Shown piece after piece: positions 8,697 to 16,120 of a stretch of DNA of 45,059 bases; within the stretch, counting starts at the first letter, position 1; the number at the start of each line of letters is the position of its first letter. Both the position numbers and the translations under genes were made by a program. The stretch is from Lachnospiraceae bacterium (GTDB lineage Bacteria > Bacillota > Clostridia > Lachnospirales > Lachnospiraceae), in contig JAEEIV010000064.1 of the NCBI GenBank assembly GCA_016281555.1, positions 1 to 45,059 of the forward strand, in the 5' to 3' direction. Below the pieces are notes generated by a model that saw only the letters and a program-made list of their open reading frames with translations, was not told where the DNA came from and made no database searches.

Positions 8697-9340
8697 TCCT
8701 CGTCTTTTCCTTCCAGCTGCCGGATCGCCTCGTTCAATGCCAGCATCCGTTCGTCCAGCGCATGGATCATTTTCGCGCACTCCGAAAGCTCGTCCTTGAT
8801 GTATTCGTGTGCGGCGCCTTCAAATTTGTAGTAGATCTTGTGTTCCAGCGATGCCCAGAAATCCATCGCAATGGTCCGGATCTGGATCTCCACGCGGACG
8901 TCCACGGGACCTCTCGCGATGAAGACCGGGATCGACACGATCATGTGGTAACTCTTATAGCCGTTCGCCTTCGGATTCGCAATGTAATCCTTGATGAGCA
9001 GCACCTTCACGTCGTCCTGCTCGCTCAGCATGTCCGCGATCTTGTAAATATCCGACGTAAAACTGCAGACGATCCGGACGCCGGCAATGTCGTTCAGAAA
9101 CCGGAGCGCGTTCGCGATCGAAACGTCCCGGCCTTCCCGGCGGAGTTTTCTCGCAATGCTCTTTTCCGTCTTGATTCGGCTCGTCACGTGTTCGATCGGG
9201 TCGTATTGATGGATCTTCCGGAACTCTTCCTCCAGGATCTCGATCTTCGTATTCATTTTTTTCAGCGCCGAGCCGTACAGAAACAGGATCGTCTCCAGAT
9301 CTTTTTTCTCGTCGCCGGTGATGAGATCGAAAGGATTCAT
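8693..9340 (-). CDS. relQ: Small alarmone synthetase, RelQ type
   Basis: Single-domain (p)ppGpp synthetase: transfers pyrophosphate from ATP to GDP/GTP without a hydrolase domain. The protein has 215 residues, like Bacillus RelQ (YjbM). Visible synthetase motifs are SRIKTEKSIARKL, NDIAGVRIVCSF, DYIANPKANGYKSYHMIV and VEIQIRTIAMDFWASLEHKI. The C-terminal helices mediate tetramerisation in known RelQ proteins. It is the second gene of the long operon, overlapping the Dabb gene and the Asp23 gene by 4 bp each. Alarmone output would thus be co-transcribed with nusB and the exonuclease VII and isoprenoid genes. Confidence 0.94.
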   Translation of the reverse strand: MNPFDLITGDEKKDLETILFLYGSALKKMNTKIEILEEEFRKIHQYDPIEHVTSRIKTEKSIARKLRREGRDVSIANALRFLNDIAGVRIVCSFTSDIYKIADMLSEQDDVKVLLIKDYIANPKANGYKSYHMIVSIPVFIARGPVDVRVEIQIRTIAMDFWASLEHKIYYKFEGAAHEYIKDELSECAKMIHALDERMLALNEAIRQLEGKDEE

Positions 9341-9624
9341 GCTTCCTCGTAATCAAAGGCGCTCCGGATCTCCCGGATGCTCTTGCAGATATCAGAGACC
9401 GCAACGTGTCTCGGATCGACTTTGTACGTATTCAGCGCTTCGAGCGAGTCGAAACGGCTGATGAGGATCGCATCGTATTCGCTTCCCGGAACGGCCGAAC
9501 GGTGGACTTCCTGCGTCTTGATCTCCGGGATCACGCCGAACAAGCCCTTAAGACCGGTCAGAAACCGCTCCTGTTCCGCTTCCGTACCGGGTTTGAATTT
9601 CCACATCACAACATGAGTAATCAT
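9337..9624 (-). CDS. Dabb (stress-responsive alpha/beta barrel) domain protein
   Basis: Small 95-residue protein of the dimeric alpha/beta-barrel (Dabb) family. The N-terminus MITHVVMWKFKPGT, the central AILISRFDSLEALNTYKVDP and the following HVAVSDICKSIREIRSAFDY helix match the family pattern. Enzymatic role is unknown for most members. It is the first gene of the operon, 5 nt after a strong AGGGAGG ribosome-binding site, and overlaps the relQ start by ATGA. A sigma-A-like promoter lies about 75 nt upstream. Confidence 0.88.
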   Translation of the reverse strand: MITHVVMWKFKPGTEAEQERFLTGLKGLFGVIPEIKTQEVHRSAVPGSEYDAILISRFDSLEALNTYKVDPRHVAVSDICKSIREIRSAFDYEEA

Positions 9625-9636
9625 TGGTCCCTCCCT

Positions 9637-9652
9637 GGTTCCTTTCGGAACC
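9637..9652 (-). promoter_or_regulatory. GNRA-capped hairpin in the operon leader
   Basis: In the minus-strand transcript, GGTTCC-GAAA-GGAACC forms a perfect 6-bp stem with a GNRA tetraloop. It ends one nucleotide before the AGGGAGG ribosome-binding site of the Dabb gene (9630-9636). It lies in a leader of about 70 nt. It could tune translation initiation or mRNA stability. I do not recognise the whole leader as any known riboswitch. Confidence 0.55.
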
Positions 9653-9696
9653 CGCTTGCTCTTCCCGTGATGGCAGAGCCTACTTTCCTAAGTATT

Positions 9697-9715
9697 GGAA
9701 TTATATCATAATTCC
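9697..9715. repeat. Inverted repeat overlapping the -10 box
   Basis: GGAATTAT-ATC-ATAATTCC is a perfect 8-bp inverted repeat with a 3-nt centre covering the -10 hexamer and its upstream flank. This is the geometry of a repressor operator, but it is AT-rich and could be chance. No regulator gene is adjacent. Confidence 0.4.
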
Positions 9716-9728
9716 ACCCGTTTTACAA
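9700..9728 (-). promoter_or_regulatory. Sigma-A-type promoter for the dabb-relQ-...-recN operon
   Basis: On the minus strand, -35 TTGTAA (9723-9728) and -10 TATAAT (9700-9705) are separated by 17 nt. This predicts transcription starting around 9690 and a leader of roughly 70 nt. It is the only clear promoter I find before the eleven-gene run to the window's left edge. Confidence 0.75.
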
Positions 9729-9750
9729 TTCCTTTTCCCTGTTTTTCAAT

Positions 9751-9792
9751 GAAAAGCCCGCGGGACCGGAAAACCGTCTCCGGACCCGCGGG
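9751..9792 (-). terminator. Intrinsic terminator after coaX
   Basis: A 14-bp inverted repeat with one mismatch (left arm 9757-9770, right arm 9779-9792, 8-nt loop) is very GC-rich (CCCGCGGG core). On the minus strand it is followed by CTTTTC. It lies 23 nt after the coaX stop and separates the panthothenate unit from the promoter of the relQ operon. Confidence 0.8.
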
Positions 9793-9814
9793 AAAATAAA
9801 CGGACAAGCGCCGC

Positions 9815-10582
9815 TCACTTTTTGTTCTTTTCGTAGAGATACCTGAGTCCCTTCATCAGAAGGTCCCCGTCATAAACGATCTCCCGCTTGCAGTGCTGCA
9901 CCACGCCGTTCGCAAGGCCGCCCGTGGCAATGACCTTGCAGGGATATCCGAGTTCCTCTTCCATCCGGTCCGCAAGACCGTCGATCAATGAGGCTGTGCC
10001 GTAGACGGCGCCGCTTCTCATGCAGTCCACGGTATTCGATCCGACGACCTTCGACGGCGCCTGGATCGAGATCTCAGGCAGGAGGCTCGTTCCGGAAGCC
10101 AGCGCGGCGTAGGAAAGTTTGATGCCCGGGTAGATGACGCCGCCCCGGAAAGCGCCGTTCTTGTCCAGGACTACCATAGTCATGGCCGTTCCGAGGTCGA
10201 TGACGATTGCCGGAGCGCCGTATTCATTGAGCGCCGCGACCGAACCGACGACGAGGTCCGCCGCCACCGTGCCGGGATCGTCGATCTTGATGTTGAGCCC
10301 CGTCTTCATGCCGGGACCGACCACCATCGGGTCTTCTCCGAACATGGTCCGAAATGCTCTCGTCAGTGCCTCGGTGACCGGGGGCACGACCGACGACAGG
10401 ATCACGCCTTCGATCTTCTTCAGATCCAGCTTGTAGAACTCGAGCAGCTGGCTGATTTTGATCACGTATTCAGCTTCCGTTTCCCGCGTGTCCGTACGTA
10501 ACCGGATGAAATGGGTGATCTTTTCCCCGTCAATACATCCGAGAACGATGTTTGTGTTACCGACGTCAATGGCAAGGATCAT
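9815..10582 (-). CDS. coaX: Type III pantothenate kinase
   Basis: Phosphorylates pantothenate with ATP, the first step of coenzyme A synthesis; the type III enzyme belongs to the ASKHA fold and needs a monovalent cation. The 255-residue length is normal. The N-terminal phosphate loop is LAIDVGNTNIVLG. Further motifs are GVILSSVVPPVT, VVGPGMKTGLNIKIDDPGTV-like substrate loop, ADLVVGSVAA, VIDLGTAMTMVVLD and FRGGVIYPGIKLS. It starts 2 nt after the ECF S-component stop, and a terminator follows. Confidence 0.96.
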   Translation of the reverse strand: MILAIDVGNTNIVLGCIDGEKITHFIRLRTDTRETEAEYVIKISQLLEFYKLDLKKIEGVILSSVVPPVTEALTRAFRTMFGEDPMVVGPGMKTGLNIKIDDPGTVAADLVVGSVAALNEYGAPAIVIDLGTAMTMVVLDKNGAFRGGVIYPGIKLSYAALASGTSLLPEISIQAPSKVVGSNTVDCMRSGAVYGTASLIDGLADRMEEELGYPCKVIATGGLANGVVQHCKREIVYDGDLLMKGLRYLYEKNKK

Positions 10583-10584
10583 GA

Positions 10585-11172
10585 TTAGGCTCTCCTTCTG
10601 GATTTTGCGATACGAATGATCTGAACGATGGTCGGGCTCAGCAGGATATTCACTCCGAGTTCGATCAGGAAGTTGATTCCGGCAAGTCCGAGGATCATAT
10701 AGGCACCGGCATTTTCAAACCCGGCGCCGGCCGCCCACCCCTTGATGGTTTCCATAAAGAACAGAACGCATCCGATCAAGAATACGCCGGTATTCAGCAC
10801 CGGGCAGACGATCGCAGCAAGCAGCACGGCCACAAAAGGCTGTTTCTTGGCGACCAGCCGGTACACAAGCGCAGCACCGACACCGGCCGCCACGCCCTTC
10901 ACGATCACGGTCGCGATCGTACCGGGGGCATTGACCGCAAGAAACGGCGCCGCATCACCGGAAAGCAGCACGACCACGCCGAACACGAGTCCGAGCCAGG
11001 CCCCTGCCCAAACGCCGTAAAGCGCGGCTCCGACCACGATCGGTACCAGTACGAAAGACAAAGAAAACGTTCCGAATCTCAAAAAGAACATTCCGACCAG
11101 CTGCAAAACGATGACGATCGCTGTCAGAATTCCCACTCCCGTAAGACTCCGAACGTCCAAACCTTTTTTCAT
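10585..11172 (-). CDS. ECF transporter S-component, probable pantothenate transporter
   Basis: Hydrophobic 195-residue protein with about six membrane segments. It has the GVGILTAIVIVLQLVGMFF start and conserved small-residue helices of energy-coupling factor S-components, which bind a vitamin and dock onto a shared EcfA-EcfA'-EcfT module. The 2-nt spacing to coaX argues for pantothenate as substrate (PanT-like); that is inference from context. The ATG at 11172 follows AAGGAGG by 10 nt. The gene has its own promoter and does not belong to the ccs operon upstream. No ECF ATPase genes are in the window. Confidence 0.82.
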   Translation of the reverse strand: MKKGLDVRSLTGVGILTAIVIVLQLVGMFFLRFGTFSLSFVLVPIVVGAALYGVWAGAWLGLVFGVVVLLSGDAAPFLAVNAPGTIATVIVKGVAAGVGAALVYRLVAKKQPFVAVLLAAIVCPVLNTGVFLIGCVLFFMETIKGWAAGAGFENAGAYMILGLAGINFLIELGVNILLSPTIVQIIRIAKSRRRA

Positions 11173-11228
11173 ATTCAGTTTTCCTCCTTAGCTGTCGCTC
11201 CGGTCAGGCCGGATGTAACGCCAAGGCG

Positions 11229-11257
11229 ATTTTACGACGAAGGCACGGAAAAGTCAA
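11229..11257 (-). promoter_or_regulatory. Promoter of the ECF S-component/coaX unit
   Basis: On the minus strand, -35 TTGACT (11252-11257), a 17-nt spacer and -10 TAAAAT (11229-11234) give a good sigma-A match. Transcription would start around 11222, leaving a leader of about 50 nt before the ATG at 11172. The -35 box sits in the centre of the inverted repeat at 11242-11270. Confidence 0.7.
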
Positions 11258-11270
11258 GCATTTCCGTGCC
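11242..11270. repeat. Perfect 10-bp inverted repeat between ccsA and the ECF gene
   Basis: GGCACGGAAA (11242-11251) and TTTCCGTGCC (11261-11270) are perfectly complementary around a 9-nt centre; ACGAC/GTCGT (11234-11238, 11273-11277) may extend it. It begins 14 nt after the ccsA stop. It could be the ccsA terminator, although no good U-tract follows on the minus strand, or an operator for the promoter it encloses, or both. Confidence 0.6.
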
Positions 11271-11283
11271 ATGTCGTCTCTGA

Positions 11284-12105
11284 TCATTTATAACTGTGCA
11301 CCCCGGGCAGGAACGTATTCACGCCGATATAAGTAAAGATCACGGCAATGAATCCGACGGTCGCAAAGATGGCGGCCGGTTTTCCTTTCCACTTGGCGAA
11401 GATGCGAAGGTGCAGATAGACCGCATAGATGAGCCATGTCACCAGGGACCAGGTCTCCTTCGGGTCCCACGACCAGTAGCTTCCCCATGCCTGTTCCGCC
11501 CAGATCGCGCCGGAGACGATGGTGAAGGAAAGGAACAACAAACCGAGGCAAACGCTCCTGTAACTGATGACGTCCAGTTTTGCCGCAGGCGGAATGTGAC
11601 GGTCAAGGAATCCCTTTGCCTTCATCTTATCCCGGAGAAGAAAGATGAGGGAAAGCACGAAGGCCACGCCGAACGCACCGTAAGCGATGATCGCGGAAGC
11701 GACGTGCAGCCCGAGCCAGCCGCTTTTCAGCGCCGGCATCAGTTCTTTCACTTCCTTGCTCTGCATTGCCGCGTATCCGATGATGAGGATTATGACGGGT
11801 GACGCAAAAGCGCCGAGCAGATGAAAGCGGAATTTCAGAATGAAGATCAGGGAAACGAGCGAGAGCCCCCAGGCGAACGCGGTGGCAAACTCATACTGAT
11901 TCGTCAAAGGCAGCCGACCGGCGCCGATGCCCCTGCTGATAATCGCAAGGGTATGAAGAACGAGTGCAACGATCTGTACGATCAACGCGATCCTCGAAAT
12001 CGTCTCTTTTTTGAGGATCATGTAGAGCACGTACAAGAGCATCGTGACCACATAAAGGATCAGCACCGAAGTGAACAAATACTGCTCGATTGCCAAAAAC
12101 ACCAT
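11284..12105 (-). CDS. ccsA: Cytochrome c biogenesis protein CcsA (ResC-like)
   Basis: Membrane haem handler of the system II cytochrome c maturation pathway; with CcsB it exports haem and attaches it to CXXCH motifs outside the membrane. The protein has 273 residues and about eight membrane segments. The diagnostic tryptophan-rich haem-binding stretch WGSYWSWDPKETWSL is near residue 210, and it ends with a GVNTFLPGVHSY-type segment. The start is the ATG at 12105 (MVFLAIEQYL), preceded by AAGGGG. The open frame extends 35 codons upstream but into ccsB and reads as low-complexity basic residues. Last gene of the rnf-nrfA-ccs operon. Confidence 0.94.
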   Translation of the reverse strand: MVFLAIEQYLFTSVLILYVVTMLLYVLYMILKKETISRIALIVQIVALVLHTLAIISRGIGAGRLPLTNQYEFATAFAWGLSLVSLIFILKFRFHLLGAFASPVIILIIGYAAMQSKEVKELMPALKSGWLGLHVASAIIAYGAFGVAFVLSLIFLLRDKMKAKGFLDRHIPPAAKLDVISYRSVCLGLLFLSFTIVSGAIWAEQAWGSYWSWDPKETWSLVTWLIYAVYLHLRIFAKWKGKPAAIFATVGFIAVIFTYIGVNTFLPGVHSYK

Positions 12106-12116
12106 TTCTGCCCCTT

Positions 12117-13394
12117 TCACTCTTCGCTTTCCGCCGGTTTTCCGGCCGCGATCTCCAACCGCTCTTTGAATATGACGCTGCCCTTTCCGGACCTGCCGTA
12201 CACGGTCCACGTTCCGTCGTCCTCACGGACCGCAGCCAGGTTTTCCTGCTGCAGATAAAACGCGAGGACCAGGCCGATCAGAATGATGAGACCGCCCATG
12301 AGCGCCATCCATGTAAATGAATCCTTCTTGACCTGAAGCAGGGTATAGTTTTCAGGATCGGAAAACGTGATGACGTAATCGTCCACCCGGATCTCCTCCC
12401 CTTCCTTCAGAACGTTCATTCCGAGAAGGTCTTCCCCGTAATACAGTGAGTATAGATATGCCGGATTATCCATTTTTCCGGATGCCGTCTTCGGTCCTTC
12501 GCTTGTCATGAAGAGATCGGGATAAAACGCCTGCAGAAACACGGTCAGCATCGGTTTCTCTTCGATGCGGACGCCTTCTCCCGCTGCGATCACGTTCTCC
12601 TGAAGCAACGCGTCCTCTTTCACGACCTTCACGGTCGCTGCATATCCGGTCGAATTCTGATAGAACCGGTAGCCGTAAAGATCCGCCGGATGATTTACTG
12701 TCACTTCCGATGAAGCCCTGTTTTCCGGATCTTTTGCAGAATAAACCGTGATTCTTGACCGGTACTCCGATACCGTATCGTCGTCCCGGAGTTCCACCTG
12801 AAAGTCATTGATCTCCAGGAAAAGGCCCGTATCTCCGACGGTTTTGGTCTCTCCTGCCACGCCGTATACCGTATACTCGCGGTGTGTCAATTGTCCCAGA
12901 ACAAACCCGACAATGAGCAGAAGTATTCCGAGATGACAGATCCACGCGCCGAAGAGGCCGGCGCGGTTTTTTGAAGCGAAAAGGCGCTTTTCTCCGTCTT
13001 CGGTCTCGTCTGCCGCAGGTTTCGGAAAATGCATTTTCTCAAAAACGTCTTCCGGATCCTCGACTCCGGAGATCTTCAGATACCCTTCGAACCGTTCCGG
13101 CGCCTTTCCCGCTCTTCTGATTTTGTCAATGATCGGACGGATTCTCGTCAGATTGCAGAGAATCAGATTCAGGCACAGCACTCCGGCAATGACAAGAAAC
13201 CAGACACTGTGGAATACGTCGTCCAGGTGAAGCGCGATGATGGCCGCGGCCACGCGCTCCGAATAATGCTCCGTATACCATGACAGTGTCTGGTTCTGTG
13301 TGATGAAGCTCCCGAATACACAGGAAATGATGAGGATCACCAGCAGAATGACGGCGAACTTCATTGAAGAAAAGAACTTCCAAAACTTCTTCAT
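12117..13394 (-). CDS. ccsB: Cytochrome c biogenesis protein CcsB (ResB-like)
   Basis: Partner of CcsA in system II haem attachment. The 425-residue protein starts MKKFWKFFSSMKFAVILLVI, with transmembrane helices near residues 12-30, about 65-85 and about 150-170. A large extracytoplasmic domain (about 175-370) follows, containing VNHPADLYGYRFYQNS, the typical ResB haem/peptide region, and a last helix (LMGGLIILIGLVLAFYL) is near the C-terminus. It lies 15 nt after nrfA and 11 nt before ccsA. Its job here is most likely maturation of NrfA. Confidence 0.93.
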   Translation of the reverse strand: MKKFWKFFSSMKFAVILLVILIISCVFGSFITQNQTLSWYTEHYSERVAAAIIALHLDDVFHSVWFLVIAGVLCLNLILCNLTRIRPIIDKIRRAGKAPERFEGYLKISGVEDPEDVFEKMHFPKPAADETEDGEKRLFASKNRAGLFGAWICHLGILLLIVGFVLGQLTHREYTVYGVAGETKTVGDTGLFLEINDFQVELRDDDTVSEYRSRITVYSAKDPENRASSEVTVNHPADLYGYRFYQNSTGYAATVKVVKEDALLQENVIAAGEGVRIEEKPMLTVFLQAFYPDLFMTSEGPKTASGKMDNPAYLYSLYYGEDLLGMNVLKEGEEIRVDDYVITFSDPENYTLLQVKKDSFTWMALMGGLIILIGLVLAFYLQQENLAAVREDDGTWTVYGRSGKGSVIFKERLEIAAGKPAESEE

Positions 13395-13409
13395 GTGTAC
13401 GAAAACCGA

Positions 13410-14726
13410 TTATTTGAGTCCGAGGGCGGCCATGCCTTCCGTGATCTTCTGGTCCGCGGTGTCGAGACAGCGGAACGAAAGATCCGAGTTGTGCGCGCCT
13501 TCCGAATTCTCCACGTAGCAGAAATCGAAGAACCACTGAGCTTCCCGGTAGATTTTCCGGACCGCATTCAAAGCGTCCTCGTTCAGTTTCTTCTCGGCGT
13601 TGGCCTTCGCCAAGGCATCCTTGAACTCCGAAAGCCGGTTTCCGACCTCCGTTTCACGGGCCGTGACGCGCGCCTGAAGCTTGTGCACGAAATCGGTCAT
13701 ATCAACGTCTTCATGACATTGCACGCAGGTAGAAAGGAGCGTCGGATCGTCGAGCGGACTGACGAGTTCGTGGCTGTGATAGACTTCGCCCTGCTCGTTC
13801 ATCTCGATCGGCATGTGACAGTCGGCGCAATTCATTTTTTCCGCCGCATGCTTACCCGTGAGGAACGTTTCCATTTCCGGATGCTGTGCCTTCAGCATTT
13901 TCGCGCCCGTGCTTTCCTGCGTCCAATCAGAGAAGCCGACCGTACCGTCCGGCAGCGTCATTTCGTCATAGTACTTCAGGATCGCTTCCGGACTCATGGA
14001 CTCCACGTCCTGATAGGGCATCATGGTTTCCTTGTCCGAAGGAGTGAAATAGTACTCGATATGGCATTGGCCGCAGGACAGGACCGCATCGTTTATCGAT
14101 GCCAGCGCCTCGTCTCTCAGAGCCTTGGTGACATAGGAATGCGTGACGACCAGTTTACCTTCGTCTCCCGCTTCATTGCCGTGGCAGCTGTAGCAACTCA
14201 CGTTCTCTTCCATTTTGGCATACGCCTCTTCGAACGACATCGTGTAGGCGCTGACGCCGATATCGTTCACGAGTTTCGCGAAGTTCGGCGTCTTGCAGGT
14301 GAGACAGTTCGCCATCGGATGAGGACGCTGCGTCTTTTCCACGTCCGTCAGACAATACTCATGTCCCCGGGCACTGCCGTAATCTTTCGCAAATCCGTAG
14401 CCTTGGTAAATGTTTACAAGATACGGATCCTGTTCGAGATAGTCGGTCACGTAGCTGTTTTTGGAATTGTCAAGCATCGTGGTCACGATGTCGGGAAACG
14501 CTTCTTTCCAGTCCGAAGAATTCACCGTGCCGTCTTTTCCGGAAGCCGAAGGCGTTTCCACCTGCTGCTTTACGATGTCATCCCGGGTCAGAGGACCGAG
14601 TGCGCCCCGGTTTTTCAGGTGATACATCAGGTCTTTTCCGGTCAGGATGCCCGCGACCAAGAGCACCGCGGCCACGATGAGGACCACGGAAACGACCGTT
14701 TTGATGAGACTCTTCTTTTTATCCAT
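13410..14726 (-). CDS. nrfA: Ammonia-forming cytochrome c nitrite reductase NrfA
   Basis: Pentahaem enzyme that reduces nitrite to ammonium with six electrons on the outer face of the membrane. The protein has 438 residues. An uncleaved-looking N-terminal membrane helix is at residues 10-28. The catalytic haem motif is CLTCK (141-145), the Lys-ligated CXXCK unique to NrfA. Four CXXCH motifs follow: CYSCH 178, CGQCH 218 (followed by IEYYF, as in other NrfA), CADCH 300 and CVQCH 334. The upstream ARGHEYCLTDVEKTQRP block is also NrfA-typical. AAGGGGG precedes the ATG. It lies 18 nt after rnfB and 15 nt before ccsB. No nrfH gene is next to it. Confidence 0.96.
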   Translation of the reverse strand: MDKKKSLIKTVVSVVLIVAAVLLVAGILTGKDLMYHLKNRGALGPLTRDDIVKQQVETPSASGKDGTVNSSDWKEAFPDIVTTMLDNSKNSYVTDYLEQDPYLVNIYQGYGFAKDYGSARGHEYCLTDVEKTQRPHPMANCLTCKTPNFAKLVNDIGVSAYTMSFEEAYAKMEENVSCYSCHGNEAGDEGKLVVTHSYVTKALRDEALASINDAVLSCGQCHIEYYFTPSDKETMMPYQDVESMSPEAILKYYDEMTLPDGTVGFSDWTQESTGAKMLKAQHPEMETFLTGKHAAEKMNCADCHMPIEMNEQGEVYHSHELVSPLDDPTLLSTCVQCHEDVDMTDFVHKLQARVTARETEVGNRLSEFKDALAKANAEKKLNEDALNAVRKIYREAQWFFDFCYVENSEGAHNSDLSFRCLDTADQKITEGMAALGLK

Positions 14727-14744
14727 GCATGTCCCCCTTTCCGC

Positions 14745-15530
14745 TTATCCGGTGATGACTTTCACCGGACAGGCCGACGCGCATTCGCCGCACTGGACAC
14801 AATTCTCGTAATTGACGTGTGCAAGGTTGCCCGAAACGGTGATGGCTTCGGAAGGGCACTTCTTTGCACAGATCCCGCATCCGATACACCCTGCGGAACA
14901 GACCTTTTTCACGGTCAGACCCATATCGTGATTCGAGCATTGCACGATGACCTTCTTGCTTTCGGGAACGAGTTCAATGAGTCCCTTAGGGCAGGTCCTG
15001 ACGCAGAGCCCGCAACCGACGCATTTCATACGGTTCACCACCGCGACGCCGTCTTTTACGGTGATCGCATGTTCCGGACATATCGAAACGCAGGAACCGA
15101 ACCCGAGGCAGCCGTAGTCGCATTCCGTCGTGCGGATCCCGTTGAGCGCAGCCGAACGGCAGTCTTTCACGCCGACGTAATTGCCCTGATTTCTGGTCAC
15201 TTCGCACGTACCCTTGCAGCGAACGAACGCAGTCTTCCGTTCGACCGCTTCCGCATCCGTTCCCATGACGGCCGCGATTTTTTCCGCCACCGGCGATCCG
15301 CCGACGGGACACCCGTTCACGGGCGCCTCTCCCTTCGCGATCGCCTCCGCCATCGCGTCACAGCCGGCAAAGCCGCAGGCGCCGCAATTGTTCCCGGGCA
15401 GCAATTCCCGGATCTCACTCTCCCGTTCGTCTTTCTCCACGTGAAACTTTTTTCCGGTCACGAGAAGTCCGATGCCGACGATGAGACCGATTCCGGTGAA
15501 TACCAAGGTGGTAATAAGGATCGTATCCAT
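14745..15530 (-). CDS. rnfB: Rnf complex subunit RnfB, iron-sulfur protein
   Basis: Ferredoxin-binding entry subunit of the Rnf complex, which oxidises reduced ferredoxin and reduces NAD+ while pumping Na+ or H+. The protein has 261 residues. An N-terminal membrane helix (3-25) is followed by a 4Cys cluster domain (GNNCGACGFAGC, Cys 49/52/57/74). Ferredoxin-type [4Fe-4S] motifs follow: CVSICPEHAI region, CVGCGLCVRTCP, CIGCGICAKKCP and CVQCGECASACP. It is last of the rnf genes, as in clostridial CDGEAB order, 11 nt after rnfA and 18 nt before nrfA. Confidence 0.95.
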   Translation of the reverse strand: MDTILITTLVFTGIGLIVGIGLLVTGKKFHVEKDERESEIRELLPGNNCGACGFAGCDAMAEAIAKGEAPVNGCPVGGSPVAEKIAAVMGTDAEAVERKTAFVRCKGTCEVTRNQGNYVGVKDCRSAALNGIRTTECDYGCLGFGSCVSICPEHAITVKDGVAVVNRMKCVGCGLCVRTCPKGLIELVPESKKVIVQCSNHDMGLTVKKVCSAGCIGCGICAKKCPSEAITVSGNLAHVNYENCVQCGECASACPVKVITG

Positions 15531-15541
15531 CTTTCACCTCC

Positions 15542-16120
15542 TTAGAACGCGAGATCCGCGAAGCCCATGAATGCAATGGACATGAGCGCTGCCGCGATGA
15601 GAACGATCGGAGCCCCGCGAAGCGGCGCCGGAAGGTCTTCTTCCTTGATGCGGGACCGGATGCCTGCAAGCAGAACGATCGCGATCGTATAGCCGATGCC
15701 GGTGCCGAGGCCGGAGAACACGCTCTCAATGAAGTTGAACCCGTTCTGCACGTTCGTGAGCGCCACGCCGAGCACTGCGCAGTTCGTCGTGATGAGCGGC
15801 AGATAGATGCCGAGCGCCTTATGAAGTGCCGGTGATTTCTTTTTCAGGAACATCTCTACGATCTGCACGAGCGCGGCAATGACCAGAATGAAGACGATGG
15901 TCCGCATAAAAGCCATGCCGAGCGGCGCCAGAACGAAATCATACAGGAGGCTTGCGACCGCGGAAGCGATCGTGATGACGAAGATCACGGCGCCGCCGAG
16001 CCCCGCCGATGCCTTGATTTTACTGGAAACGCCGAGGAACGAACAGATGCCCAGAAACTGGTTCAGGACCACGTTATTGATGAGGGCGCTCGTTACGATG
16101 ATGAGGATCAATGCCTTCAT
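15542..16120 (-). CDS. rnfA: Rnf complex subunit RnfA
   Basis: Integral membrane subunit related to NqrE, with six predicted helices; with RnfE it forms the pseudo-symmetric core that carries electrons across the membrane through a shared iron-sulfur site. The 192-residue length is normal. Family motifs are INNVVLNQFLGICSFLGVSS near the N-terminus and PLITTNCAVLGVALTN near residue 110, both containing the conserved cysteines (26 and about 113). The start overlaps the rnfE stop by ATGA. Confidence 0.96.
   Translation of the reverse strand: MKALILIIVTSALINNVVLNQFLGICSFLGVSSKIKASAGLGGAVIFVITIASAVASLLYDFVLAPLGMAFMRTIVFILVIAALVQIVEMFLKKKSPALHKALGIYLPLITTNCAVLGVALTNVQNGFNFIESVFSGLGTGIGYTIAIVLLAGIRSRIKEEDLPAPLRGAPIVLIAAALMSIAFMGFADLAF

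Noticed and set aside
9625-9693. Possible riboswitch in the dabb-relQ leader
   Set aside because: Too short and no match to a riboswitch consensus I know; only one convincing hairpin.
13395-15545. 716-codon open frame on the plus strand across nrfA and rnfB
   Set aside because: It is the antisense shadow of two clear redox genes; its residues are Arg/His/Phe-rich with no domain, typical of GC-rich reverse frames.
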